From contig NZ_JAHRED010000009.1 of assembly GCF_019084045.1 (NCBI RefSeq), forward strand, positions 124,001-188,000: 64,000 nucleotides of DNA, written 5' to 3'. The notes below the pieces were generated by a model. The model was not told the DNA's origin. It worked only from the letters and a program-made list of their open reading frames with translations, and searched no databases. Position numbers and translations under genes: made by a program. Within the stretch, counting starts at the first letter, position 1. Each line of letters starts with the position of its first letter. The stretch is from Paeniglutamicibacter quisquiliarum. Lineage in GTDB: Bacteria; Actinomycetota; Actinomycetes; Actinomycetales; Micrococcaceae. This document shows, one piece after another, positions 48,904-57,647 of this stretch.

Positions 48904-49809
48904 ATGTCAGGCCTGCAAACCGAAACCCTGGTTCTGCCGGGTTGGACGCACCACTACTCGGGCAAGGTCCGCGACCTCTATGTCCCGGCGGGCTCCAGCT
49001 TCGAGGAGACCGACCGCGTGCTGGTCGTTGCCAGCGACAGGATCAGCGCCTTTGACTTCGTGCTGGAATCCGAGATCCCGGACAAGGGCAAGGTGCTGAC
49101 GCAGCTGAGCCTTTGGTGGTTCGAGAAGCTCTCACAATTCCCCAACCACGTCATCTCCACCGACGTGCCCGAGGCCGTCGCGGGCCGGGCCATGGTCTGC
49201 AAGAAGCTGGACATGTTCCCGATCGAATGCATCGCCCGCGGCTACCTCACCGGCTCCGGCCTGGCCGAGTACAAGGACCGCCAGACCGTGTGCGCGCTGC
49301 CGCTTCCGGCGGGCATGGTGGACGGCTCCAAGCTGGAACCGGCGATCTTCACCCCCTCGGCCAAGGCCGAGGTCGGGGAGCACGACGAGAACATCACCTT
49401 CGAGGAGACCGCCGCCCGCATCGGCGGGCAGCAGGCCGCCGACCTGCGCGACGCGACCCTGGCCCTGTACACGCGCGCCGAGGAGATCGCCCGCACCCGC
49501 GGCATCATCCTGGCCGACACCAAGGTCGAGTTCGGGATCGACCCGGCCAACGGCGAGATCACCCTGGGCGACGAGGTGCTCACCCCGGATTCCTCGCGCT
49601 TCTGGGATGCGACGACCTACGAGCCCGGGAAGGCGCAGCCGTCCTTCGACAAGCAGTTCGTCCGCGACTGGCTCACCTCCGAGGACTCGGGCTGGGACAA
49701 GGACTCCGGCCAGGAACCGCCGGCGCTGCCGGCGGAGATCGTGGAGCGCACCCGCGCCCGCTACATCGATGCCTACGAGCGCCTGACGGGGCTGGCCTTC
49801 AGCGCCTGA
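48904..49809 (+). CDS. purC: phosphoribosylaminoimidazole-succinocarboxamide synthase
   Basis: SAICAR synthetase (CAIR + aspartate + ATP), 301 aa. Motifs are HHYSGKVRDLYVPAG, VVASDRISAFDFVLESEIPD, PIECIARGYLTGSGLAEYK, then GIILADTKVEFGIDPANGEI and DEVLTPDSSRFW. The start ATG at 48904 directly abuts the purD stop. A strong terminator follows. Confidence 0.97.
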   Translation: MSGLQTETLVLPGWTHHYSGKVRDLYVPAGSSFEETDRVLVVASDRISAFDFVLESEIPDKGKVLTQLSLWWFEKLSQFPNHVISTDVPEAVAGRAMVCKKLDMFPIECIARGYLTGSGLAEYKDRQTVCALPLPAGMVDGSKLEPAIFTPSAKAEVGEHDENITFEETAARIGGQQAADLRDATLALYTRAEEIARTRGIILADTKVEFGIDPANGEITLGDEVLTPDSSRFWDATTYEPGKAQPSFDKQFVRDWLTSEDSGWDKDSGQEPPALPAEIVERTRARYIDAYERLTGLAFSA

Positions 49810-49821
49810 TCCGCACGCGGG

Positions 49822-49870
49822 AACGGCCCCGGAATTCCTTCTCCTCCGGGATGGGAATTCCGGGGCCGTT
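49822..49870. terminator. bidirectional terminator after purC
   Basis: AACGGCCCCGGAATTCC (49822-49838) and its exact complement (49854-49870) form a 17-bp stem. It lies between purC and the convergent ABC exporter gene. Confidence 0.8.
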
Positions 49871-49914
49871 GTCGTTGTCCCGTTGCCGCCGTACCGCCCG
49901 GGGTGCGGCGGGGA

Positions 49915-51723
49915 TCAGACCAGGGAGTCGCGCCAGGCCTTATGCAGGGCGGCGAAGCGGCCCGCGGAGCCGATGAGCTCGGCCGGGGAACCGTCCTCGA
50001 CGATCCTTCCGTCATGGACCACCAGCACCCGGTCCGCGATCTGCACCGTGGAGAGCCGGTGCGCGATGATCAGCGCGGTGCGGTTTCCCAGCAGCGTCTG
50101 CAGCCCGCGCTGCACGGCGCGTTCGGAGGGGATGTCCAGCGAGCTGGTCGCCTCGTCAAGGATCAGCACCGCGGGGTCGGCCAGGAACGCCCGGGCGAAG
50201 GAGATCAGCTGGCGCTGGCCCGAGGAGACGCGCCCGCCGCGCTTGTTCACGTCGGTGTCGTAGCCCTCGGGCAGCGCGGTGATGAATTCGTGGGCGCCCA
50301 CGGCCCGGGCGGCCAGGATGATCTCCTCGATGCTGGCCCCGGGCTTGCCCAGGGAGATGTTCTCGGCGACGGTTCCGGAGAACAGGAACGCCTCCTGGGT
50401 CACCATGACCACGTGCCGGCGCAGGTCGTTGTTGGCGATTTCCGCGATGGGCACCGAATCGAGCGTCAGCGAACCGGAGCGCAGGTCGTAGAACCTGGCA
50501 ATCAGCTTGGCCAGGGTGGACTTGCCGGCACCGGTCTGCCCGACCACGGCAACCGTCTGCCCCGCGGGAATGGACAGGTCGAACCTGTCCATGACGACCG
50601 GGCCGTCGCCGTAGCCAAAGACCGCGTCGGTGAATTCCAGGGCGCCGGCGACCTGCTCCAGCGGCCGCGGCTTGGCCGGCTCCACGACGGTGGGTTCCTC
50701 CTCGAGCAGCCCGGAGACCTTTTCCAGCGCCGCGGTGGCGGACTGCAGGGACTGGTAGAACATCGCGATGTTCTCCACCGGCTGGAACACGCGCTTGGTG
50801 GCCAGCAGCAGCGCCACCAGCACGCCCACGCCCAGCTCGCCGTCCAGGATGCGGAACCCGCCCCAGGCCAGCACCGCCGCCACCGACAGGTTGCCGATGA
50901 GCACCAGGGACGGCTGCAGGACCCCGAAGAGGTTGATGGAGCGGATCGAGTTGTCGCGGTATTCGCCGGCGACCTGCGCGTAGCCCGCGTCGTTGGCGCG
51001 CTCCTTGCGGAAGGCCTTCACGGCGCGGATGCCGGTCATGGTTTCCACGAAGGAGCCGATGACCCGGGCCGAGACCACGCGCGACTCGCGGTAGACGAGT
51101 TCGGAGCGCTTCTGGTACCAGCCGAAGAGCAGCCAGATGGGCACCGCCGCGATGACGACCACCAGGCCCGAGCGCCAGTCGAGCACGAAGATGGAGACCA
51201 GGGTGAAGAGCACGAAGACCGCCGCCGAGGCCAGTTCGGAGATGCCCTGGTCGAGCAGTTCCCGCAGCGTCTCCAGATCGGAGGTCTGGCGGGAGATGAT
51301 GCGCCCGGAGGTGTAGTTCTCGTGGAATTCCAGGCTCAGGCGCTGGGTGTGCCGGAAGACGCGCAGCCGCAAATCCAGCAGCATCGCCTGGGAGATCTTG
51401 GCGGTGCTCAGGATGTACCAGCCCAGCAGGGTGCCGGCGGCGATCGCCGAGAGCACGTAGGCGCCACCGGTGATGCCCAGGGCAGCCCAGTTGCCCGCGG
51501 TGACCTGCGGCAGGCCCCAGTCGATGGCCCAGGCGATGATCAGCGGGAAGGCGACGCGGGCTGCATTGGAGACGACAACCAGGACCACGGTCAGCACCAG
51601 CATCCGCTTCTGGCTCCGTGCCAGGGTGGCCAGCAGCTTCCAGGAGCGGGCGCGCAAGCGCTTGCGTTCCTCCCTGGACAGCGTGATGGCGTCCTCGTTG
51701 GCAACGCCGATGTTCGGGCTCAT
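49915..51723 (-). CDS. ABC exporter half-transporter (subunit B of heterodimer)
   Basis: Type IV ABC exporter subunit, 602 aa: six membrane helices (about 35-320) followed by an ATPase. It has Walker A GQTGAGKST, Q-loop MVTQEAFLF, Walker B ILDEATSS with the catalytic glutamate, and H-loop IIAHRLST. Its signature is VSSGQ rather than LSGGQ. Such a degenerate signature is expected in the partner of a subunit with a defective Walker B, as encoded next door. Its ATG overlaps the end of that gene. The substrate is unknown; related exporters move drugs or lipids. Confidence 0.9.
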   Translation of the reverse strand: MSPNIGVANEDAITLSREERKRLRARSWKLLATLARSQKRMLVLTVVLVVVSNAARVAFPLIIAWAIDWGLPQVTAGNWAALGITGGAYVLSAIAAGTLLGWYILSTAKISQAMLLDLRLRVFRHTQRLSLEFHENYTSGRIISRQTSDLETLRELLDQGISELASAAVFVLFTLVSIFVLDWRSGLVVVIAAVPIWLLFGWYQKRSELVYRESRVVSARVIGSFVETMTGIRAVKAFRKERANDAGYAQVAGEYRDNSIRSINLFGVLQPSLVLIGNLSVAAVLAWGGFRILDGELGVGVLVALLLATKRVFQPVENIAMFYQSLQSATAALEKVSGLLEEEPTVVEPAKPRPLEQVAGALEFTDAVFGYGDGPVVMDRFDLSIPAGQTVAVVGQTGAGKSTLAKLIARFYDLRSGSLTLDSVPIAEIANNDLRRHVVMVTQEAFLFSGTVAENISLGKPGASIEEIILAARAVGAHEFITALPEGYDTDVNKRGGRVSSGQRQLISFARAFLADPAVLILDEATSSLDIPSERAVQRGLQTLLGNRTALIIAHRLSTVQIADRVLVVHDGRIVEDGSPAELIGSAGRFAALHKAWRDSLV

Positions 51724-53579
51724 GCTAGTGGACCGCCTTGCCTTGGGATCAGGTCGGATTCCTCGTCCTCGAGGCTGGCGATGACGTAGCGGTAGTGCTC
51801 GTTGCGTGCCAGCAAGTCCGAGTGCGTGCCGACGTCGTCGATGGCCCCGTCCTTCAGCAGCGCGACGCGGTCGGCCAGGGCAACGGTGGAGGGCCGGTGG
51901 GCCACGATCAGCGTGGTGGTCCCGGCCAGCGTGCTGCGCAGCCGCTGCGTCACGGCTTCCTCGGTGCGCACGTCCAGGGCGGAGAGCGGGTCGTCGAGCA
52001 CCAGCACGCGTGGCCGCGCGGCGATCGCCCGGGCCAGGGCGATGCGCTGGCGCTGGCCGCCGGAGAGGGACAGCCCCTCCTCGCCGATGACGGTGTCCAG
52101 GCCCTGCGGCAGCGTGCGGGCGAATCCGGCCTGCGCGGTGTCGATGGCGTCATCCAGCAGGGCGTCAAGTTCCGGGCCCTCCAGCTCGGGGGCGCCGAGC
52201 AGCACGTTGTCGCGGATCGAGGAGGAGAACAGGATGGTGTCCTCGAACGCGACGGCGACATCGCGGCGCAGTTCGACCAGGTCGCGCTCGCGCACGTCCA
52301 CCCCGTCGATGAGCACCTGCCCGCCGGTGGCGTCGTAGAGCCGGGGGACCAGCTGAAGCAGGGTCGACTTGCCGGTGCCGGTCATCCCGACCAGCGCCAT
52401 GGTTTCCCCGGGGCGAACGTGCAGGTTGATGCCGCGCAGGGTGGGCGCGGCGGAGTCGGGGGTGTCGGGGAAGCGGAAGGCGACGTCGCGCAATTCCAGG
52501 TCGCCGCGCGGGTCCCGCGGGGACACCGGCGAGGCGGGGGAGGTGATGGTGTTCTGCGTGTCCATGACCTCGAAGTGCCGGTCCAGGGCGGTCTTGGTCG
52601 TCAGCGTCATGCCCATGAGCATGCCCATGTTCTCGACCGGGCCCGCCAGCACCGTGGCGGTGGCGAAGAAGGCAACGAGCGCGCCGACGCTCAGCTCGCC
52701 CTGGGAGGTGAGCCACAGGCCCGCCACCAGGCCCAGGCCCAGGGTGGTCTCGGGGATGGCCACCACGAAGAGGATGAAGCCGGCCAGGGTCCGGGCCTTG
52801 GAAACCTCGGTGTCGCGCAATTGCTCGGCGCGCGAGTTGAAGCCGTCGTACATGTGGCGGCCGCGGCCAAAGGCCTTGATCACGCGGATGCCGTGGACCG
52901 ATTCCTCCACGGCCGTGGCCAGGTCCCCGGCCTGGTCCTGGCTCAAACGGCTCGCCGCACGGTAGTTGGTGCGGAACTTGAACGCCTTGATGGTGATGGG
53001 GATGGCGCCGGCCAGGTAGATGGTGCCCAGCACCCAGCTGGAGTTGAACATCAGGGTCAGGCCGACGATCACGGTGACCGTGGAAACCACCAGCATCATC
53101 GCGCCGAAGGCGAGCCAGCGGCGCAGCAGGCTTAGGTCCGCCATGGACCGCGAGAGCAGCTGGCCGGAGCCCCAGCGTTCGTGGAATGCCACGGGGAGTT
53201 GTTGCAGGTGGCCGTACAGGCGCACCCGCAGCTGGGTTTCCAGCCGGGCGGCGGGGGTGATCACGAACTGCCGGCGCAGGAACACCAGCAGCGCCTCGAG
53301 GGCGCCGAGCGCGGCGACCAGCCCGACGGCCAGCCAAACCTCGGAGCTCCTGCCCTCGGGGTGCAGCACGTTGTTGACCAGCCAGGCCAGCACCTGCGGG
53401 ATGGTCAGGGCGACGACGCCGGCGGCCAGTGCGCACAGGAACCCGAAGAACAATCGGGGCAGGATGGGCTTGACGAAGGGAATCAGCCGGGCCAGGGTCC
53501 TGCCCAGGGAGGGAGTTCCCGCCGCGGGGGCGTGTCCTTGTTGTACTGCCACCGGTGTCCGACCCCTATCCCCGCGCAT
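51720..53579 (-). CDS. ABC exporter half-transporter (subunit A of heterodimer)
   Basis: ABC exporter of 619 aa with the same layout: membrane domain (about 30-330), then ATPase with Walker A GMTGTGKST, signature LSGGQRQRIALARA and H-loop IVAHRPST. Walker B ends VLVLDDPLSALD, where aspartate replaces the catalytic glutamate. That is the mark of the degenerate ATP site in heterodimeric exporters such as TM287/288. Overlap of four bases with the second subunit gene supports a heterodimer. The start is ATG at 53579. Confidence 0.9.
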   Translation of the reverse strand: MRGDRGRTPVAVQQGHAPAAGTPSLGRTLARLIPFVKPILPRLFFGFLCALAAGVVALTIPQVLAWLVNNVLHPEGRSSEVWLAVGLVAALGALEALLVFLRRQFVITPAARLETQLRVRLYGHLQQLPVAFHERWGSGQLLSRSMADLSLLRRWLAFGAMMLVVSTVTVIVGLTLMFNSSWVLGTIYLAGAIPITIKAFKFRTNYRAASRLSQDQAGDLATAVEESVHGIRVIKAFGRGRHMYDGFNSRAEQLRDTEVSKARTLAGFILFVVAIPETTLGLGLVAGLWLTSQGELSVGALVAFFATATVLAGPVENMGMLMGMTLTTKTALDRHFEVMDTQNTITSPASPVSPRDPRGDLELRDVAFRFPDTPDSAAPTLRGINLHVRPGETMALVGMTGTGKSTLLQLVPRLYDATGGQVLIDGVDVRERDLVELRRDVAVAFEDTILFSSSIRDNVLLGAPELEGPELDALLDDAIDTAQAGFARTLPQGLDTVIGEEGLSLSGGQRQRIALARAIAARPRVLVLDDPLSALDVRTEEAVTQRLRSTLAGTTTLIVAHRPSTVALADRVALLKDGAIDDVGTHSDLLARNEHYRYVIASLEDEESDLIPRQGGPLA

Positions 53580-53642
53580 GGTTTCGCTTCTGCGAATACC
53601 CTACAGTGTGGGGTTGGGATTCTTCAATCGGATGCGGCGCCC

Positions 53643-54608
53643 CTAGCCCTGCGCGGTAAGCGTGAGCAGGATGGCCTCCGGCGGGCAGGCGATCCGCACC
53701 GGCGCGAAGCGCGATGTCCCGATGCCCGCGGACACGTTCAGCGGCGTGCTCTTGCCCGCGGAGTCCCACTGCGTGAGCCCGCTCGCCCGCCATGTCGGCA
53801 GGTCGCAATTGGTCACCAGGGCGCCGTAGCCCGGGATGCAGACCTGGCCGCCATGGGTGTGCCCGGCCAGGATCAGGTCGGTGCCCGCCTCCGTGAACCT
53901 GTCCAGGACGCGCTGGTACGGGGCGTGGGTGAGCGCGATGCGAAGGTGGGGGGCGGCGCCGGAGCTGGCGGAGCCGGCCGGCCAGCCGGCAAAGCGATCC
54001 AGGTCCAGGTGCGGGTCGTCCACGCCCGTGAAGTCCAGGCGCGTGCCCTTCACCGCCATGGAATGGTTCCTGTTGGTCAGGTTGACCCAGCCCGCAGACC
54101 CGAAGGCGCGGTGCATTGCCTGCCAGGGCAACTGGTAGCGGGGGGAGTTGCGCGGCGTGTCAGCGCGCTTGCCGAGGTAGCGGAAGGGGTTCTTGGGCTT
54201 GGGCCCGAAGTAGCAATTCGACCCGGGCACGAAGGCCCCGGGGAACGCCATGAGGGGACCCAGCGCCTCAAGCAGTGCATCCAACCCGTCCATGTGGCCC
54301 AGGTTGTCACCGGTGTTGATGACCAGGTCCGGTTCCAGGTCCGCCAGCGAGGCCAGCCAGCGGCGCTTGAGTTCCTGGCCCGGAACCATGTGGATGTCCG
54401 AAAGGTGGAGCATCCGGATCGGGGAGGAACCCGGGGGCAGCAATGCCAGCGATTCCTCGCGCACGCCGAAGCGCGTGGTCTGGCCCAATCCGTAGCCAAA
54501 GGCGATTCCGGCACCGGCGGCCGCCGCACCAGCCGCCAAAGCGGCCCCACGCACAGTGCGTGAGACCGCTTCGGGCAGCGCGGAAGAAATCCCGAAGGAA
54601 CTAGTCAT
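53643..54608 (-). CDS. metallophosphoesterase with N-terminal membrane segment
   Basis: Protein of 321 aa. An Ala/Gly-rich N-terminal hydrophobic stretch (about 20-45) would anchor it or serve as a signal. The calcineurin-like core has LHLSDIHMVPGQ, VINTGDNLGHMDG, GSNCYFGP (in place of the more common G-N-H), and LILAGHTHGGQ. It resembles YkuE-type phosphoesterases. It overlaps the penicillin-binding-protein gene by eight bases (ATGACTAG), so the two are translated together. A link to envelope work is suggested only by that context. Confidence 0.85.
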   Translation of the reverse strand: MTSSFGISSALPEAVSRTVRGAALAAGAAAAGAGIAFGYGLGQTTRFGVREESLALLPPGSSPIRMLHLSDIHMVPGQELKRRWLASLADLEPDLVINTGDNLGHMDGLDALLEALGPLMAFPGAFVPGSNCYFGPKPKNPFRYLGKRADTPRNSPRYQLPWQAMHRAFGSAGWVNLTNRNHSMAVKGTRLDFTGVDDPHLDLDRFAGWPAGSASSGAAPHLRIALTHAPYQRVLDRFTEAGTDLILAGHTHGGQVCIPGYGALVTNCDLPTWRASGLTQWDSAGKSTPLNVSAGIGTSRFAPVRIACPPEAILLTLTAQG

Positions 54609-56934
54609 CTTCGGTCTTCTTCGGAGGGTTTGGCGTGTCTCCGCTGTTCCCCTTCGGCTTGGGGGTCGCGGTTGCCTTCGGGGCTTCCGTTTCCTTGGGC
54701 TTTTCGGTTTCCTTGGGCTCCGTTGACTCGGAGCTCGCCGAATCCGATTCGTCCTCTTCTTCCTTTTCGACCTTCTTTGGGGCCGGCGGCTTGGGAGCGG
54801 ACTTGGCCTTGCCGAAGGACTCGGCCGGGTAGAGGTCCCCGACCTTCTTCATGTAGTTGGTCCACAGGGGTGAGGCCCACGTGCCGGAGTCGACCCAGCG
54901 GCGGCTGATCCCGTCGATTTCGACGTCCCGGGTGGACTTGCTGCGGTTCTCGTCCCAGCGACCGACCCATGCCGCGGAGGCCATGCCGGTGGTGTAGCCC
55001 ACGAACCAGGTCGAGTTGGCATCGTTGTTGGTACCGGTCTTGCCGGCGATCGGGTAGCCGATGGCGCCCTTGGTCACCTTCTGCTTGGCGATCTTCGTCA
55101 TGGTGCCGTTCATGTCGGCGACGACCTGCGGGCTGACCGCCTGCTCGCAGGCGACCGGCTTGACCTTGTACGCGGTGCCGGTGGCATCGGTGACCGAGGT
55201 CAGCGCCCGGTTCTCGCAGAACTCGCCGTTGTTGGCCCACGTTGCGAACGCGGTGGCCTGCGCCAGCGGGGTGATCCGTGCGGAACCGATCACGAACGAC
55301 GGGTTGACCGGGGAAATCGGCTGCGCCCTGGTGGTCTTCTTGCCGGTGGACAGGTCGAAGTAGTTGTCGTAGTCGATCAGGCCCAGGCGTTCGGTGCCCT
55401 CGGCAATGGCGCACAGGTCCAGCTTAGAGGCCTCGGTCACGGTGGCGGTGTTCACGGAGTTGAACAGGCCGTAGTCAACGGTCATCGAGGACGGGTAGCC
55501 CGTCACGGCGTTGGCCGGCGACCAGCCGCCGCCCTTGCCGTCGTCGGCAGTGGTGTAACCGCGGGGGAGGCAGGAGGCCTTCCACCGGAATGAGGCAGGG
55601 TAGTTCTTCTTGTTGGGTGCGCTGACCCGGTCCCACATGTTGCGACCGGCCTCAAGCCACGCCATGGTGGTGTACGGCTTCATGGTCGAGCCGCCCTGGA
55701 AGCCGCCGGCCCCGCCGAGCGCGGATTCCACGGCGAAGTTGTACTCCGTGAATTCCTTGCCCTTGGCCGGGGAATAGGTCTTGTTCTGGCCCATGGCCAG
55801 GATGTTGCCGGTACCCGGTTCAACCGTCACGATGGCGGCGCCGATGTTCGACTTGTCGTCGGCGGGGATCATCGCCTTCGACTGCTTTTCCGCTTCCTTT
55901 TGCAGGCGCGGGTCCAGCGTGGTCTTGATCGTCAGGCCGCCGCGGTACAACAGGTTCTCGCGGTCCTTCTTGGTCTTGCCGTATGCCTCATCCGTGGTGA
56001 TCAGCTTGGTGACGTAGTCGCAGAAGTAGGCGGCCGAATCGGCGGCGATGCAGCCGGACTTGACCTCGTTCGGCTTGACACCCAGCGGGGACTTCACGGC
56101 CTTGTCGTAGGCCTTCTTGTCGATGGCACCGGTGCGAAGCATGGCAGCCAGCACGGTGTTGCGACGCTTGAGGCTACGTTCCGGGTACTTCTCCGGGTTG
56201 TAGGCGTTGGGCAGCTGGACCATGCCGGCGAGCATCGCTGCCTGCTGCAGGTTCAGGTCCTTGGCGTCCACCGAGTAGAAGCGCTGGGCCGCGGCCTGGA
56301 TGCCGTAGTTGCGCCCGGAGAAGAGCACGAGGTTCAGGTACCCCTCGAGGATCTCGTCCTTGCTCATCTCCTTTTCGATGGAGATGGCGAGCTTCGCCTC
56401 GCGGGCCTTGTCGGCAATGTCCTTGGAGCCGGAAATCGTCATCTCCGAGCGATCCACGCCGTTGACGACGTCGGCATTGACCAGCAGGTTGTTCACGTAC
56501 TGCTGGGTCAGCGTGGAGGCGCCTTGCTGGGACGAGGAAGTGAAGTTGTTCACCGCCGCGCGGGCGATGCCGCGCACGTCGACCCCGTTGTGCTCGTAAA
56601 AGCGCTCATCCTCGATGGAAATGATCGCCTTCTGCATGACCTTGGAAATGTTCTTCAGCTTGACCGGTTGCCGGTTTTCCGAGTAGAACGTCGCAATCGT
56701 CGAACCGTCCTTGGCCAGGATCTTCGAGGGCTGCGCAATCGGCTCGCCCTTGAAGCTTGCCGGCAAGGCGTCGAAAATCTCGCTGCCGGCGTTTGCACTG
56801 CTGCCGGCAAGGGACGCAATCGGGACCATGAGCCCTGCCGCAAGGACGCCACTCAAGGCGCTCACCCCAAAGAAGGCAACGATCTTGCCGAGGGTGGTAG
56901 CCGTATCAAAAAACGGGGACTTTTTAGCTGCCAT
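54601..56934 (-). CDS. bifunctional penicillin-binding protein (class A)
   Basis: Peptidoglycan synthase of 777 aa. A cytoplasmic N-terminus and one membrane helix (about 14-36) precede a glycosyltransferase domain with IEDERFYEHNGVDVRGIAR (catalytic Glu near 108) and GASTLTQQYVNN. The transpeptidase domain has GGSTMKPYT (active serine near 415), SVN and AGKTGTNN near 631. The C-terminus (about 690-777) is a Lys/Glu/Pro/Thr-rich disordered tail. The start ATG at 56934 was chosen; the open frame to 57006 runs into the divergent gene. Confidence 0.95.
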   Translation of the reverse strand: MAAKKSPFFDTATTLGKIVAFFGVSALSGVLAAGLMVPIASLAGSSANAGSEIFDALPASFKGEPIAQPSKILAKDGSTIATFYSENRQPVKLKNISKVMQKAIISIEDERFYEHNGVDVRGIARAAVNNFTSSSQQGASTLTQQYVNNLLVNADVVNGVDRSEMTISGSKDIADKAREAKLAISIEKEMSKDEILEGYLNLVLFSGRNYGIQAAAQRFYSVDAKDLNLQQAAMLAGMVQLPNAYNPEKYPERSLKRRNTVLAAMLRTGAIDKKAYDKAVKSPLGVKPNEVKSGCIAADSAAYFCDYVTKLITTDEAYGKTKKDRENLLYRGGLTIKTTLDPRLQKEAEKQSKAMIPADDKSNIGAAIVTVEPGTGNILAMGQNKTYSPAKGKEFTEYNFAVESALGGAGGFQGGSTMKPYTTMAWLEAGRNMWDRVSAPNKKNYPASFRWKASCLPRGYTTADDGKGGGWSPANAVTGYPSSMTVDYGLFNSVNTATVTEASKLDLCAIAEGTERLGLIDYDNYFDLSTGKKTTRAQPISPVNPSFVIGSARITPLAQATAFATWANNGEFCENRALTSVTDATGTAYKVKPVACEQAVSPQVVADMNGTMTKIAKQKVTKGAIGYPIAGKTGTNNDANSTWFVGYTTGMASAAWVGRWDENRSKSTRDVEIDGISRRWVDSGTWASPLWTNYMKKVGDLYPAESFGKAKSAPKPPAPKKVEKEEEDESDSASSESTEPKETEKPKETEAPKATATPKPKGNSGDTPNPPKKTEDD

Positions 56935-56971
56935 ACCCACTAGTTTACAAGGACGCGCTAACGTATCGGTT
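56935..56971. promoter_or_regulatory. 37-bp divergent promoter region
   Basis: On the minus strand TAAACT (56947-56942) lies seven bases before the penicillin-binding-protein ATG. On the plus strand TAACGT (56959-56964) lies seven bases before the DUF4177 ATG. Both have the geometry of -10 boxes for leaderless mRNAs. Neither gene has a Shine-Dalgarno site at normal distance. The -35 boxes are weak. Confidence 0.45.
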
Positions 56972-57127
56972 ATGACCAAATGGGAGTACGCCACTTTGCC
57001 GCTCATTATTCACGCCACGAAGCAGATCCTGGACCAGTGGGGAGACGACGGCTGGGAGCTTGTAGCCGTCGTTCCCGGCCCCAATGGAAATGCACCGGTC
57101 GCTTACCTCAAGCGTCCCAAGGCCTAA
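56972..57127 (+). CDS. DUF4177-like small protein
   Basis: Protein of 51 aa: MTKWEYATLPLIIHATKQIL, then DQWGDDGWELVAVVPGPNGN and AYLKR. The W-E-Y ... L-x-x-x-G-x-x-G-W-E-L-V pattern matches DUF4177, small proteins of unknown function. It is only 21 bases upstream of the RidA gene and co-directional with it. Confidence 0.8.
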   Translation: MTKWEYATLPLIIHATKQILDQWGDDGWELVAVVPGPNGNAPVAYLKRPKA

Positions 57128-57148
57128 GTAGAGAAACGAGAAAAACCC

Positions 57149-57625
57149 ATGCAACAACAGACTTCTTCAGCGATTGAGGCACGCCTGGCCGAGCTCGGCC
57201 ACGCACTGCCCGCCGTCGCAGCCCCGGTGGCCGCCTACGTGCCGGCCACCATCACCGGCAACCTCGTCTACACCTCGGGTCAGCTGCCTTTTATTAACGG
57301 GGAACTCACAGTCACCGGCAAGGTCGGGGCGGCTGTTTCCGCCGAGGCCGCGGCGGGCCAGGCCCAGGCCTGCGCGCTGAACGCACTGGCCGCCATCAAG
57401 GGCGTCATTGGCGACCTGGACCGCATTGTCCGCGTCGTGAAGGTCGTGGGCTTCGTGGCCTCCGACCCGTCCTTCACCGGCCAGCCTGCCGTCATCAACG
57501 GTGCCTCCGAATTCCTCGGGGCCGTGCTTGGCGACAAGGGCCTGCACGCCCGTTCGGCCGTCGGAGTTGCCGCACTGCCGCTGGACGCGCCGGTCGAGGT
57601 TGAACTGATTGTCGAGTTTGCGTAA
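57149..57625 (+). CDS. RidA/YjgF-family deaminase
   Basis: Protein of 158 aa of the Rid superfamily, which hydrolyses reactive enamine/imine intermediates. The family pattern is LVYTSGQLPFINGELTVTGK, QACALNALAAIKGVIGDLDR, VVKVVGFVASDPSFTGQP and ARSAVGVAALPLDAPVEVEL. The conserved arginine in HARSAVG is present. The start is ATG at 57149. The end lies against or within the start of the Nudix gene. Confidence 0.88.
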   Translation: MQQQTSSAIEARLAELGHALPAVAAPVAAYVPATITGNLVYTSGQLPFINGELTVTGKVGAAVSAEAAAGQAQACALNALAAIKGVIGDLDRIVRVVKVVGFVASDPSFTGQPAVINGASEFLGAVLGDKGLHARSAVGVAALPLDAPVEVELIVEFA

Positions 57626-57647
57626 CAACTCCGAAACCGGTGGCCCC

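Noticed and set aside
51720-53579. Inactive ABC transporter because Walker B lacks glutamate
   Set aside because: The partner gene keeps the glutamate, and the pattern fits functional heterodimeric exporters.
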